A program made the translations under genes and the position numbers. This document shows, piece by piece, positions 32,869 through 42,434 of a stretch of 46,589 nucleotides of DNA. The DNA is taken from contig JADFMM010000014.1 of the NCBI GenBank assembly GCA_022563885.1, positions 1 through 46,589 of the forward strand, in the 5' to 3' direction. Position 1 is the first letter of the stretch; every line of letters starts with the position of its first letter. The notes below the pieces were generated by a model that saw only the letters and a list, made by a program, of their open reading frames with translations, did no database searches and was not told the origin of the DNA. Source of the stretch: Planctomycetota bacterium. Its GTDB lineage: Bacteria; Planctomycetota; Phycisphaerae; Sedimentisphaerales; Anaerobacaceae.

Positions 32869-34029
32869 TTGCTAGCAGTCAGACGCATCAATCGACTAGA
32901 TGATCGCATCGCCAAGATCGTCATTGTGCTTATGGCCATTGGCACGGTCTTCGTGTATTCAGCCAGTGCCGACGTGGGAGAGGAGCTGAATCTCAAGCGT
33001 TTCTACGACCATCCCGGCCTGCGCCAGATCGTTTATTTCCCGCTGGCCTGCCTGGTGATGTTCACACTGTCTGCGATCAACCATAGACACTTGAGTTTCG
33101 CTCAGGGTGCGTGGAGGTCGTTCACGCCCTATCTGCTCATCCTGAGCCTGATCCTACTGGCGATCGTTTTGATCCCCCAACTCGGTACCCAAGTGAACGA
33201 TGCGCGGCGCTGGATACGCGTCCCCATTGGACCGGCCCGCATCTCCTTTCAGCCCTCCGAACTCGCCAAATGGGCATCCATTTTTTTCTTGGCCGCGGTC
33301 TGTGCCAAAAATAACTTTCAGATTAAATCCTTCTGGAAACAGTTTTTACCCATCTGCGCCGTGGTGGGCGCCTTCGTGGGGATGATTATCGCCGAGGATT
33401 TCGGCACAGCCGCCTTCATCGTCTTGCTCAGTTTTTGCATGCTGCTGGTCGGTGGGGCCAAATGGTGGCACCTCCTCAGCCCCCTCCCACTGGTCCTTGC
33501 CCTGTTCTTTGTGATGCTTTATCAGTCCCCCCATCGAATTGAGCGAATCAAGGCCTTTCTCCATCCAGAACAACACTCCGATACAACCGCCTATCAGGCC
33601 ACTCAGTCACTGGTCGCGCTGGGATCGGGAGGCCTGTGGGGCAAGGGCTTGGGCAACGGCGTCTCCAAATACGGTCACCTACCCGAGGATACGACCGACT
33701 TCGTCTTCGCCATCATAGGCGAAGAACTCGGACTGGTGGGCACAACATCCGTGATCCTGCTGTTCATCGCGTTCATCTGGATGGGGTCGCTGGTGGTGAT
33801 CAGGAGCAAAGATGGTTTTAGCCAGCTGCTTGCCGGAGGAATCGTCTTGGCAATCAGCCTTCAGGCGGCGCTGAACATTGGCGTCGTCACGGTCGTTCTG
33901 CCCACCAAAGGCATCCCCCTGCCCTTCCTCAGCGGCGGCGGCTCGAGCCTTCTGGTCTCCGCCGCTGCAGTCGGCGTACTGCTCAACATCGCCAAGCAGA
34001 CGGCGGACACCGAACCGGCCAATTCGTAA
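32869..34029 (+). CDS. FtsW/RodA/SpoVE family cell-wall glycan polymerase
   Basis: A 386-residue polytopic membrane protein of the SEDS family, which polymerises lipid II glycan strands. Characteristic are VFVYSAS at the first segment, RRWIRVPIGPARISFQPSEL, EDFGTAAFIVL, the SLVALGSGGLWGKGLGNG loop, LPEDTTDFVFAIIGEELG and GIPLPFLSGGGSSLLVS. The sequence resembles FtsW more than RodA, but it lies far from any cell-division cluster, so I give no symbol. The start is TTG 32869 after AGAGAGG. Its presence fits a lineage that makes peptidoglycan, as Phycisphaerae do. Confidence 0.93.
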   Translation: MLAVRRINRLDDRIAKIVIVLMAIGTVFVYSASADVGEELNLKRFYDHPGLRQIVYFPLACLVMFTLSAINHRHLSFAQGAWRSFTPYLLILSLILLAIVLIPQLGTQVNDARRWIRVPIGPARISFQPSELAKWASIFFLAAVCAKNNFQIKSFWKQFLPICAVVGAFVGMIIAEDFGTAAFIVLLSFCMLLVGGAKWWHLLSPLPLVLALFFVMLYQSPHRIERIKAFLHPEQHSDTTAYQATQSLVALGSGGLWGKGLGNGVSKYGHLPEDTTDFVFAIIGEELGLVGTTSVILLFIAFIWMGSLVVIRSKDGFSQLLAGGIVLAISLQAALNIGVVTVVLPTKGIPLPFLSGGGSSLLVSAAAVGVLLNIAKQTADTEPANS

Positions 34030-34030
34030 G

Positions 34031-34047
34031 GGTGGGCTGCGCCCACC
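34031..34047. terminator. Hairpin between convergent ftsW-like and rfbB genes
   Basis: GGTGGGC and GCCCACC form a perfect 7-bp stem with a three-base loop immediately after the ftsW-like stop. There is only a weak T content afterwards, so it is a possible bidirectional terminator. Confidence 0.45.
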
Positions 34048-34053
34048 TCTATC

Positions 34054-35067
34054 CTAGCGATCCGCATACATAGAATCGTAGTAGGATTGATAATCCCCCG
34101 ACACAATATGGTCCAACCACGCCTGGTTGGCAATATACCAGTCAATCGTCTGCTTCAGCCCCTCTTCAAATGTCACCGAAGGTTTCCACCCTAAATCCCG
34201 CATGGTCTTGCCGGCATCAATAGCGTAGCGCCGATCATGACCGGGCCGATCCTTGACGTAGTTTATCAGCGACTCGGGTTTTCCCAGATGATGCAGCAAC
34301 ATCTTGACCACATCGATGTTGGCCATCTCGTTGCAGCCACCCACATTATAGACTTCTCCCGACTTGGCGTCCGTCAACACCTTCCAGATGGCGGTGCAGT
34401 GGTCATAGACGAAGAGCCAGTCCCGGACGTGCAATCCATCCCCATAAACGGGCAGCGCCTTATCTTGACGCGCGTTGTTGATCATTAGGGGTATCAGTTT
34501 TTCAGGGAACTGATAGGGACCATAGTTGTTGGAACAGCGCGTGATGTTGTAAGGCAGTCCCCAGGTGTGCCCAAAGGCCCGGACAAGGTGGTCTGCAGAG
34601 GCCTTGCTGGCCGAATAGGGAGAGTTGGGAGCCAGCGGCGTGGTTTCCGTAAACCTGCCCTCATCACCCAGGGAGCCATACACTTCATCGGTCGACACCT
34701 GGACAAAACGGGTTGTGTCCCGCGCACTGGCCGCCTGCAGAAGAGCCAGCGTTCCAGCAACATTGGTGTCGATGAAGACCTTGGGGCCGGTGATGGATCG
34801 ATCGACGTGACTCTCCGCCGCAAAATGCACAACGGAGTCAATAGCATGTTCGTCAAAAAGCTTTTCGACAAACGGCAGATCGCAGATGTCACCACGCACG
34901 AATACATGCTTAGGATGGGCCATGACTCCATCCAGATTTTCGAGATTTCCGGCGTAGGTCAACTGATCCAGGTTTAGCACAAAACAATCCGGATGTTCCT
35001 CCAGTACCATGTGGACGAAATTGGACCCTATGAAGCCGGCGCCCCCTGTCACTAATAATCGCCTCAT
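34054..35067 (-). CDS. rfbB: dTDP-glucose 4,6-dehydratase
   Basis: A 337-residue NAD-dependent extended SDR enzyme; second step of dTDP-L-rhamnose synthesis. The start at 35067 (MRRLLVTGGAGFIGSNFVHM) overlaps the rfbD stop as ATGA. Seen are the nucleotide-binding TGGAGFIGSN, the acid/base pair in STDEVYGSLGDEG, and YSASKASADHLVRAFGHTWG with the catalytic Tyr and Lys. NNYGPYQFPEKLIPLMINNA and YNVGGCNEMANIDVVKMLL follow. It is the last gene of the four-gene rfb operon. Product: dTDP-4-keto-6-deoxyglucose. Confidence 0.98.
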   Translation of the reverse strand: MRRLLVTGGAGFIGSNFVHMVLEEHPDCFVLNLDQLTYAGNLENLDGVMAHPKHVFVRGDICDLPFVEKLFDEHAIDSVVHFAAESHVDRSITGPKVFIDTNVAGTLALLQAASARDTTRFVQVSTDEVYGSLGDEGRFTETTPLAPNSPYSASKASADHLVRAFGHTWGLPYNITRCSNNYGPYQFPEKLIPLMINNARQDKALPVYGDGLHVRDWLFVYDHCTAIWKVLTDAKSGEVYNVGGCNEMANIDVVKMLLHHLGKPESLINYVKDRPGHDRRYAIDAGKTMRDLGWKPSVTFEEGLKQTIDWYIANQAWLDHIVSGDYQSYYDSMYADR

Positions 35068-35909
35068 CGCGTCTCCAGAAAATGCGCTAATGACGCCTGC
35101 CATGGCTCCATCGGGGCCTTCAACAGTTCCACGATTTTTTCACAGTCAAATCGACTGTTGAGTGGCCTCTGTGCCGGGCTGCTAACGTCCGAGGTCCTGC
35201 ACGGTTTAATCACGACATCCAAGGACAGGCGTTCGGCAATGGCCTTTGCCAGGTCGAACCGGCTGATATAGCCTCGACTGGCAAAATGATAGAGCCCTTC
35301 AACCCCTTTGTCCAACAGTTCACATAGGGCCTTGGCCACTTCTACCGTGGCGGTCGGCGAGCCCACCTGATCATCCACGACCTTTAATTCGGTGCTGTTC
35401 CGCGCTCGCTCTATCAGTTTTTTCACGAAGTTGTTCCCGTGATGCCCATAGGTCCACTGCACGCGTACGATGGCGTGAGAGCACCCGGACTGATGCAGTA
35501 AGGTCTCGCCTGCTAGCTTGCTGCGTCCATATTCGCCGATGGGGTTGGGTTGATCCGTCTCCACATAAGGCCGATCCAGCGTTCCGTCAAACACGAAGTC
35601 GGTGCTGATGTGCAGGATCCTCTTACCGGCTCGCTTGGCGAGTCTCCCCAGATCACCGACAGCCGTGGCGTTGACGTTTCGGGCGAGGGTCGCTTCGGAC
35701 TCAGCGCCGTCCACATTGGTGTAGGCCGCGCAGTTGACGACCACGTCACAGTCACCGAGGGCGGCAGTGCAATGATCTCTGTCTGTTATGTCGAATTCAG
35801 GCAAGTCATAGCACTTGACGTCAGCGCCCCGGCCGTGACATGCCTCTGCCAAATCGGTACCGAGCATGCCTCTACCCCCAAGGATCGCGATCGAACGAGG
35901 GAAGCTCAT
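35064..35909 (-). CDS. rfbD: dTDP-4-dehydrorhamnose reductase
   Basis: A 281-residue NADPH-dependent SDR enzyme that makes the final reduction to dTDP-L-rhamnose. The start at 35909 (MSFPRSIAILGGRGMLGTDL) overlaps the rfbC stop as ATGA and is preferred over the longer frame to 36011. The GGRGMLG cofactor site, CAAYTNVDGAE, ISTDFVFDG, and the catalytic YGRSKLAGE are all present. The C-terminus (RPLNSRFDCEKIVELLKAP) is typical. Both overlaps indicate a tightly coupled operon. Confidence 0.97.
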   Translation of the reverse strand: MSFPRSIAILGGRGMLGTDLAEACHGRGADVKCYDLPEFDITDRDHCTAALGDCDVVVNCAAYTNVDGAESEATLARNVNATAVGDLGRLAKRAGKRILHISTDFVFDGTLDRPYVETDQPNPIGEYGRSKLAGETLLHQSGCSHAIVRVQWTYGHHGNNFVKKLIERARNSTELKVVDDQVGSPTATVEVAKALCELLDKGVEGLYHFASRGYISRFDLAKAIAERLSLDVVIKPCRTSDVSSPAQRPLNSRFDCEKIVELLKAPMEPWQASLAHFLETR

Positions 35910-36478
35910 CCATGATCTCCGACCTTGGGGAGCGCCTCTTTGGGGATCTCGGAGAGAGCACCGAACCGCGCATCTTTCTGCGACAAAACGGGCTCCCCCT
36001 CCAAGGGCCACTCGATACCGAGGTCCGAATCATTCCAACGGATGCCACGCTCCGTCGTGGGGCTATAATAGTCGGTACACTTGTAACTAAACAGCGCAGT
36101 GTCACTCAGTACACAGAAACCATGGGCGAATCCGGGCGGCACATACATCTGGTTGTGTTTGTCATCGCTCAGTTCGAGACCAAACCATCGTCCAAAGGTC
36201 GGCGAACCGACCCGGATATCAACGGCCACATCGTAGACACAGCCCGTCAGGACTTGCACCAACTTGCCCTGGCCTCCGGGGTGCTGATAGTGGAGCCCCC
36301 GCAACGTCCCACGCGCAGAAAAGGATAGGTTGTCCTGCAAAAAATCGCCCTCCACACCCAGCGCCCTGTATCGCTCCCTGTTCCACGTCTCCAAGAAGAA
36401 TCCCCGTTCATCTGCAAAGACTGCGGGTTCGATCACGATCATTCCCGCCAACGGTGTTTGCACTGATTTCAAGGGCAA
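35906..36478 (-). CDS. rfbC: dTDP-4-dehydrorhamnose 3,5-epimerase
   Basis: A 190-residue cupin-fold epimerase; third step of the rhamnose pathway. Diagnostic are the VIEPAVFADERGFFLETWN segment, DNLSFSARGTLRGLHYQHP with the catalytic His, VYDVAVDIRVGSPTFGRW, MYVPPGFAHGFCVLSD and YYSPTTERGIRWNDSDLGI. The start is TTG at 36478; the frame is closed by TAG just upstream, so no longer start exists. It begins nine bases after the rfbA stop. Confidence 0.97.
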   Translation of the reverse strand: MPLKSVQTPLAGMIVIEPAVFADERGFFLETWNRERYRALGVEGDFLQDNLSFSARGTLRGLHYQHPGGQGKLVQVLTGCVYDVAVDIRVGSPTFGRWFGLELSDDKHNQMYVPPGFAHGFCVLSDTALFSYKCTDYYSPTTERGIRWNDSDLGIEWPLEGEPVLSQKDARFGALSEIPKEALPKVGDHG

Positions 36479-36487
36479 ATTCTACTT

Positions 36488-37363
36488 TCATTCGTTATCG
36501 ACTAGACTCATCAAATACTGACCGTAACTGTTCTTTTTCAAGGGTTCAGCCAGTCGAAGTACCTGATCGGCATCGATGAGTCCCTTGTTGAAGGCGATCT
36601 CCTCGGGGCAGGCAATCATCAGACCTTGCCGTTCCTGGATGGTCTGGACGTAGTTGCTGGCCTGAATCATGGATTCTTGGGTACCTGTATCCAGCCAGGC
36701 GACCCCCCGGCCGAACAACTCTGCCTGGAGCTTGCCGCGTCTAAGATACTCTCTGTTGATGTCGGTAATTTCCAATTCACCCCGCGGAGAGGGCTTCACA
36801 CGGGCGGCAATATCGGTAATGGCGGAGTCGTAGAAATAGAGACCAACGGCAGCGTAACTGCTCTTGGGTGTCTCCGGCTTCTCTTCGACACTGAGTACGT
36901 TGCCCTGCTTATCAAACTCAATGACGCCATAGCGAGAAGGATCCTTTACGCGATAGCCAAAGATGGTGGCGCCTGATGCTCGTTTGCAGGCATGCTCCAA
37001 GGCCTTGGGGACGCCATGTCCATAGAAAATGTTGTCCCCCAGTATCATGCAAGCCGGTCCGCCATCCAGGAAATCGGCCCCAATGATGAATGCCTGGGCC
37101 AGTCCCTCCGGACGTGGTTGTTCCGCATACTCCAGGGTCAGTCCCCACTGACGCCCATCTCCCAACAGACGTCTAAACAGAGGCAAGTCCTCTGGCGTGG
37201 AGATGATCAGGGCCTCGGTAATTCCCGCCAACATCAGGGTCGTCAGCGGATAGTAAATCATCGGCTTGTCATAAACGGGCAACATCTGCTTGCTAATGAC
37301 CTGGGTCATCGGGTAGAGCCGCGTACCCCTGCCGCCCGCCAGAATAATTCCCTTTAGCCCCAT
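36488..37363 (-). CDS. rfbA: Glucose-1-phosphate thymidylyltransferase
   Basis: A 291-residue nucleotidyltransferase that makes dTDP-glucose from dTTP and glucose 1-phosphate; first gene of the operon. [20 protein letters not shown] contains the catalytic loop. [20 protein letters not shown] and [11 protein letters not shown] follow, with [35 protein letters not shown] and [15 protein letters not shown] further on. Its length and C-terminus ([13 protein letters not shown]) match the homotetrameric, feedback-inhibited RmlA type. The start at 37363 has GAGG upstream, and a near-consensus promoter lies at 37400-37428. The operon probably supplies rhamnose for cell-surface glycans. Confidence 0.98.
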   Translation of the reverse strand: MGLKGIILAGGRGTRLYPMTQVISKQMLPVYDKPMIYYPLTTLMLAGITEALIISTPEDLPLFRRLLGDGRQWGLTLEYAEQPRPEGLAQAFIIGADFLDGGPACMILGDNIFYGHGVPKALEHACKRASGATIFGYRVKDPSRYGVIEFDKQGNVLSVEEKPETPKSSYAAVGLYFYDSAITDIAARVKPSPRGELEITDINREYLRRGKLQAELFGRGVAWLDTGTQESMIQASNYVQTIQERQGLMIACPEEIAFNKGLIDADQVLRLAEPLKKNSYGQYLMSLVDNE

Positions 37364-37399
37364 AGAGCGCCTCGATTGCTGTCATTACCAAATGGCCAA

Positions 37400-37428
37400 A
37401 TTGTATGGTGCTGGCGCATAGGTGTCAA
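37400..37428 (-). promoter_or_regulatory. Near-consensus promoter of the rfb operon
   Basis: Read on the minus strand, TTGACA (37428-37423), 17 bases, TACAAT (37405-37400). One base short of consensus in the -10 box, and about 35 bases before the rfbA start. It should drive strong constitutive expression of rfbACDB. Confidence 0.75.
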
Positions 37429-37538
37429 TCTACAGCGGCTGAGGGAACAGTAGGGCTAGCGGTAGATTCAGGATTCTCGGGTATCGGAAAACGCCGGTTT
37501 TTCGCGAAAACACGTTGCGCTGCCAGACTGAGAGGGCA

Positions 37539-38204
37539 CTACTCACATGCTCTTTGAAAATCGGATTTTGGGTCCTGCTGTGCCACCTTTTCCAGGGCGA
37601 TTGTAAACACCCCTCTCTCCTCTTTTAGGTACTTCCGTTCGAAGTTTGTGCCAACCCACTCGCCACCCTGTGCGCCTGCCGTAGGACGAAACTCGATCCT
37701 GCGGAATTGGCTGGCGTACCCCCGCAGCACCGTTTGCATGTGCTCGAAATAGTCAGCGTGGTCTGTTGCAATCTTCAGATGACCACCTGTTTTTAATACT
37801 CGAAGGATCTGGCCGACGTTCGCCTGACAGATGAAGCGTCGCTTGTGGTGACGTTTCTTCGGCCAGGGATCGGGATAGTAAATGTGAATGCCGTTGATCG
37901 TCTGTTCGGCGACAAAGTCGCAGAGAAAACCGGCTGCTTCCGTGCGAATCAGACGGACGTTGGTGAGTTTCCGGCGTCCCAGGCGATCAACAGCATACCG
38001 ATAATACTTGCTGGCCCACTCGATGCCGAAAAAGTCCATCTCCGGACATGCTTGGGCCTCGTTGACAAGAAATGTTCCTTTACCGGACCCGATTTCAAGT
38101 TGGACGGGCGCAGATCGACCAAACAGTTGAACAAAGTCGATCCGACGCGCCAGTGCCTCAGGGTGGATCCCGATAGAGGGGTACTCATTTAAGGATTTGG
38201 CCAT
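37539..38204 (-). CDS. trmB: tRNA (guanine-N7-)-methyltransferase
   Basis: A 221-residue SAM-dependent enzyme that methylates G46 of tRNAs. The start at 38204 (MAKSLNEYPSIGIHPEALA) fits the family better than the longer frame to 38249. Seen are the SAM site VQLEIGSGKGTFLVNEA, FFGIEWASKYYRYAVDR and the characteristic IHIYYPDPWPKKRHHKRRF. DHADYFEHMQTVL and a C-terminal TNFERKYLKEERGVF segment follow. It is monocistronic, with rfbA starting 175 bases downstream on the same strand and its own promoter region between. Confidence 0.97.
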   Translation of the reverse strand: MAKSLNEYPSIGIHPEALARRIDFVQLFGRSAPVQLEIGSGKGTFLVNEAQACPEMDFFGIEWASKYYRYAVDRLGRRKLTNVRLIRTEAAGFLCDFVAEQTINGIHIYYPDPWPKKRHHKRRFICQANVGQILRVLKTGGHLKIATDHADYFEHMQTVLRGYASQFRRIEFRPTAGAQGGEWVGTNFERKYLKEERGVFTIALEKVAQQDPKSDFQRACE

Positions 38205-38249
38205 AAACACCGATCCAGTTGATTGCAGACACGTTTCGATGGAAAACAA

Positions 38250-38381
38250 GACGCCTAGGATTATATCTACAGGGCCAGGCCGAAGACAAGGATTACCCGT
38301 TGGCTGGCAGTCACTTCAGTTAAAGTTACAGGTTGGATGTTACGATAGTCTGATGTGGGCCTTGTTGGTTGCCTAGGCGTC
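38250..38381. repeat. 10-bp inverted repeats around a divergent promoter region
   Basis: GACGCCTAGG (38250-38259) and CCTAGGCGTC (38372-38381) are perfect reverse complements 112 bases apart. They bracket the gap between trmB and the isochorismatase-like gene. They could be operator halves or ends of a small element; nothing else repeats between them. Confidence 0.35.
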
Positions 38382-38430
38382 CTTTGAAACCGAAACCGGA
38401 TGCCCCGAGGTCTTGAAAGGATACCTGACA

Positions 38431-39108
38431 ATGCTACTTCAATTGATCAGAGCTCGGCGTAGACAGGTTCTTGTCGACATCAACACCCAGAGAGATGTTC
38501 TCCTGGCTGCGGGCAGCGACTGTGTCCGGAACCACCGACGGGTCCTGGCCCACATCCGCAGAATGATGGCCTGGGCCAGATCAAACGATATTCCGGTCAT
38601 CTCAACCTGTGAACTGCCTGCCGCTAAGGAGGGCAGCGCCCTGACGAATGGGAAGAACGGCCTGGCTCACTCCAAAATCGGGTATACACTGCTAGACAAC
38701 CACATTAGCTTTTCCCCCGACAACAACACAGACCTCCCACGTGACTTGTTGCGTCGCTATCGTCAAGTCATCTTGCCCAAACGCTGTCCCGACCCCTTCG
38801 ATGAACCCCGCATCGACCGACTATTGAGTGAAGTACGTGCGGGAGAGTTCATCCTCATGGGAACGATGACAGAGGAGGCCGTATCAGCCATGGCGCTGGG
38901 CCTGCTGCAACGACACAAAAACGTGAAGATCATCGTGGATGCGGTTGGAGCCCGTGATCACAACGACGCCAAAATGGCGTTGCGAAAAATGGAAGCCAAG
39001 GGTGCAAAGCTACTAGAATCAAAGAAGATCGCAGGAACCTCCCACTTGAGAATTGTCGGGGCCTGCGAATGTGACAGTTGCCGACGGGTGATGGCAAAAC
39101 AGAACTGA
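38431..39108 (+). CDS. Isochorismatase-fold protein lacking the catalytic cysteine
   Basis: A 225-residue cysteine-hydrolase (isochorismatase) family member starting at ATG 38431 behind GAAAGGA. VLVDINTQRD contains the catalytic Asp16 and LPKRCPDPF the candidate Lys117. The family's third residue, Cys in the 'G..T..CV' motif, is replaced by Ala150 in ILMGTMTEEAVSAMA. The C-terminus carries a CECDSC motif in a tail of about 15 residues that could bind metal or form disulfides. Hydrolase activity is doubtful; a binding or regulatory role is inferred. It stands alone, divergent from trmB. Confidence 0.8.
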   Translation: MLLQLIRARRRQVLVDINTQRDVLLAAGSDCVRNHRRVLAHIRRMMAWARSNDIPVISTCELPAAKEGSALTNGKNGLAHSKIGYTLLDNHISFSPDNNTDLPRDLLRRYRQVILPKRCPDPFDEPRIDRLLSEVRAGEFILMGTMTEEAVSAMALGLLQRHKNVKIIVDAVGARDHNDAKMALRKMEAKGAKLLESKKIAGTSHLRIVGACECDSCRRVMAKQN

Positions 39109-39179
39109 TCACGATCCTCCCCTGCGTCTGCCGGTCTTAGCAGGCGACTCTCCCCCTCCTTATTCCCCTTCTCGATTCC

Positions 39180-42056
39180 TCAAAGCCGTTGAATGATGTA
39201 TTGAGCGTCCAATGCTTTCTTGATACGCATATTCACATCGCGTAGGTGAGCCACCGTATACGGATCGAGCTTGCCTTGACTCGCCTGCAGTACGCGTCCG
39301 ACGCGTATCCCGGAGATCAGCTTCAGTTGTTCGATGACCAGAGCAGAAATCGGTTTGTATGCGGCCACGTTAAACGTACCCGCCTGTGCCAAATCGATGA
39401 GCAATTCGATGTGCTGGCGCTGAAGATTCCGCCTCAAGCTGGAGATGAATGGTTTTCTCGCCGTATAGGACTGCGTGGGCATCTGGTCCAACTCCAGCCA
39501 GATGGCCTCGGTGAGGGAGTCGAGCAGTTCCGGCAACGTGAATGCATCTTGATCCTGCTCCACCAGGAACTCATTGTCGTAGATGCGTCCCAAGGTCGTG
39601 GGAAACATCATGGTGGCTAGAACCGATCCCTGAATGGACATGATCATATCATGAACCGGCCAGGTGGCATCGGTCATAATGGACGCCACGTCGTCCCACC
39701 ATTTGTCAACGGTCATCCGTTGCAACAGATCCCGTGACAGTCCGAAGGCATCGTCGGTGAAGGTATTGGTGATGACAAAGTCGAGGGCATCCCGCTGTTT
39801 TTGGGCCGACACGACCTCGATCGGCAGACGGCCATCCTTATCGCCTTTTTTGTCCCGATAGATGTGGGCGCCCCCCAACCAATTGGACATCATGCTGATG
39901 GCACGGAGCTGAATCCCCACGGTCATTTCGTAGGCCCTCCGGGTCTTGGCCCAACTGTCACCCTCCTTGACCAGCTTGTCGATAATCCGTTCTCGGTTCA
40001 TCTTTGCAAGTGCTATCTGGTTATTCGCGTACTCCAGTGGATCCCGACCAAAATCATAACGACGCGCGTAGGGATCGGGTCCCCAGGTGTCTTCGTCCGT
40101 TGCGTACTGCAGTTCGGGTTCGGCCACTCGGGACAGGATCTTCTTTAAGTCTTTCTTGCTCTGTGTGTAGCCATACTGTATGGCCCACTCGTCGTAGGGA
40201 CCGACTGCAATCATGGCATAATCGCCCTGTATTGCCTCCTCCACCAGATTGATGTTGATTGGAAGGTAGTCCATGACCGATCCGGCAAAGGGCTTTTTTT
40301 GCTTGACTTCGTCGCTGTTGATCTCGGCCAAACGGTAGACAGAAGACCCCTTGAAGTTGTGACGCAAGCCCAAGGTATGCCCTACTTCGTGCATGGTCAA
40401 ATCTGCCAACAGGGGGCCCACGAAAGCCTCTGGAATACCGTCGATCATGGGTGGTTTTTTCTTGGCGGTGTCCTCATCTTCACTATTGGGATCTACTGCT
40501 GCCTCTGCATTGGGGTCCTCAACCTTCGGCGCATTGGGGTCCAGATCAGTAGCGTCCTCACCTTCAGCGGCGAGTATTTCATGTGTCATGCGAAAGACCG
40601 CCACATCAAAGGCCTTGCCGTGGGACAGCGTGCACATACCATTGACCTGCGAGGTCCTGCCTGCCAGCCCGTCGTACTCGTCATCGCCCATCAGTTCGGT
40701 GGAGACCATCGCCGCGGGATGGCCATGATAGGGCAGGCTGTGTTTTGCTCGCAAGGACCGGCGGACCTCTTCCCGCCTGGACGCAGGCACGAGACGAATA
40801 CGCGGGTCCCAGCGTTCATTTTCCGAAAGCCATGCCAGTGTGGCGGGACTGACCCCCTCCATCATAATCTCGGGCATGATCTCATGAAACGTCTGCCAGA
40901 AATGGCGAATCCACCCGTCGGTCAGTATGATGTCCGCGTCGAGGATTTGGCCCGTCAGAGGGTTGACGCGACTGGGACCAATGGCCATGCCGCGATTGTT
41001 GCTGAGCCACCGGATGAAATTGTAGCGGACGTCTTCGGGATCCTTGTCCATGTGTTTGCCACTGGACTTGTCCTGGTAGAGGACCTCAATGGCATCGGAG
41101 ATGCCAACTTTTTCAAAAGCAGCATTCCAGGCCAGAATACCCTGGCGAACCCAACGACGATAGCGCACGGGGGTCGTGTGCTCGATGTAGAATACAATGG
41201 GCTCTTTGGGTGGACTTAGATCAAGGGAGGCATCGGCCTTTTGGAGATGCCAGCGGTTGATGTAACGGACCCTCGTCTCTGGATTTTTGAAATCACCATA
41301 GTCACTAAAAGAGGTCGTGAAATAACCGACCCGGGTATCGGCAAGGCGGGGCTTATAGCCCTTGCTCTTGGGAATCTCGCTGATTGAGTAATGCAGCGTC
41401 TGCAGGCGCCCCGAGGCCGTCGGGACCTCAAAGGCAAGCTCTACATTCTTAGGGAAGGCCTTCGCCTTCATGATGGTGGCCAGCCTGGGATTCGAAATCC
41501 GGAATCGGCTGCCAAAAAACTTAGACGCCTGGCCGACGAGCAATGCGTCCATGTCGATCACGGGCGAACCTCCATCCATGCTGACGATGGGCACATCCAA
41601 GATGATGCGGTCCGTATAGAGTCGCTCTACCGAACTCTTGGACTCCGCGTCGCCGGTCGAACGGACCCGGATATTGGGCTCCACCAAGGCCAGCCGCTTG
41701 TCATAGCGTTTCCAGTAGACATACATGTCGCCGGCCTGCAATCCGGCGTACTCCTCTCCACTGGCCACGGTCATGGCGATGAACAACCGCATCTTTTCAT
41801 ACCCGCGGGGTAGAGAGGCCAACATCTGGGCATCCTTGTCGCGCGTCCAGATCGTGAACAGGCTCCGCTTACCATCCGCCGTCGACACCACCTTCTCGTA
41901 CCCCTTTATCACATCCGCCAGGGGAGGAAAATCACGTTTCGGCTTCGACGCCTTCTCGTTCTTTTCTTCTGCGGCTGCCAGGCCGCCGCAGAGGCCGGCA
42001 AGAAACAGGGACAGGACTGCCAGCATGCGAAAAACACTCGATCTTGGGCCGATCAT
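39180..42056 (-). CDS. Large secreted zinc-dependent metalloprotease (DUF5117/DUF4953-type)
   Basis: A 958-residue exported protein. The start at 42056 follows AAGGAG and begins a signal peptide (FRMLAVLSLFLAGLCGGLAA). The N-terminal half matches the DUF5118/DUF5117 region of a family common in Bacteroidota and Planctomycetota. The zinc site is HEVGHTLGLRHNFKGSS at residues 556-572, a metzincin-like HExxHxxGxxH form. An acidic insert near residue 500-535 (DPNAPKVEDPNAEAAVDPNS) is a likely surface loop. The C-terminal part (DALDFVITNTFTDDAFGL and beyond) is helical as in DUF4953. It is likely periplasmic or surface-located; substrates are unknown. It is monocistronic. Confidence 0.93.
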   Translation of the reverse strand: MIGPRSSVFRMLAVLSLFLAGLCGGLAAAEEKNEKASKPKRDFPPLADVIKGYEKVVSTADGKRSLFTIWTRDKDAQMLASLPRGYEKMRLFIAMTVASGEEYAGLQAGDMYVYWKRYDKRLALVEPNIRVRSTGDAESKSSVERLYTDRIILDVPIVSMDGGSPVIDMDALLVGQASKFFGSRFRISNPRLATIMKAKAFPKNVELAFEVPTASGRLQTLHYSISEIPKSKGYKPRLADTRVGYFTTSFSDYGDFKNPETRVRYINRWHLQKADASLDLSPPKEPIVFYIEHTTPVRYRRWVRQGILAWNAAFEKVGISDAIEVLYQDKSSGKHMDKDPEDVRYNFIRWLSNNRGMAIGPSRVNPLTGQILDADIILTDGWIRHFWQTFHEIMPEIMMEGVSPATLAWLSENERWDPRIRLVPASRREEVRRSLRAKHSLPYHGHPAAMVSTELMGDDEYDGLAGRTSQVNGMCTLSHGKAFDVAVFRMTHEILAAEGEDATDLDPNAPKVEDPNAEAAVDPNSEDEDTAKKKPPMIDGIPEAFVGPLLADLTMHEVGHTLGLRHNFKGSSVYRLAEINSDEVKQKKPFAGSVMDYLPININLVEEAIQGDYAMIAVGPYDEWAIQYGYTQSKKDLKKILSRVAEPELQYATDEDTWGPDPYARRYDFGRDPLEYANNQIALAKMNRERIIDKLVKEGDSWAKTRRAYEMTVGIQLRAISMMSNWLGGAHIYRDKKGDKDGRLPIEVVSAQKQRDALDFVITNTFTDDAFGLSRDLLQRMTVDKWWDDVASIMTDATWPVHDMIMSIQGSVLATMMFPTTLGRIYDNEFLVEQDQDAFTLPELLDSLTEAIWLELDQMPTQSYTARKPFISSLRRNLQRQHIELLIDLAQAGTFNVAAYKPISALVIEQLKLISGIRVGRVLQASQGKLDPYTVAHLRDVNMRIKKALDAQYIIQRL

Positions 42057-42434
42057 CGAAAGTCTCCTTGGCTAATACCAGAGTTGCTCTAAAGTTGGGC
42101 TATTTGGCGGCTGTGGCGCAATCCCTTGGTAGGGCAATACTTCATTCCTTCAATCCATTTCCAGCTATTGGCGTCATCGTCAAACTACCCAATCCAAATT
42201 GATACATTTTACCCAGAGTCCGAAGAAATCGATATTTTATTTTTCAGTCCTGGAATCATCGACCCGCCAGACTTGCTGACACTTCACACGCTGGCCCTCG
42301 GAAGAAACAGGGGAACCGAATCCGCATCGCCGAATCCACCCGCGGGCTGGCCCTATGTGATACGGTGGCTGGCGTGGTCTGGTGTGCGGAGATTTCGTTT
42401 GACTTCAAATCACCGACCTGCATGCTTGCACAAC
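42057..42434. other. Intergenic region without a supported gene
   Basis: About 380 bases between the metalloprotease start and the rRNA terminator. A plus frame from 42126 runs on into the 5S gene and is not credible. The region must contain the metalloprotease promoter, which I cannot place with confidence. No repeat or RNA gene is visible. Confidence 0.5.

Noticed and set aside
40299-41219. 306-codon plus frame opposite the metalloprotease
   Set aside because: Antisense shadow; the metalloprotease on the other strand has a continuous domain match.
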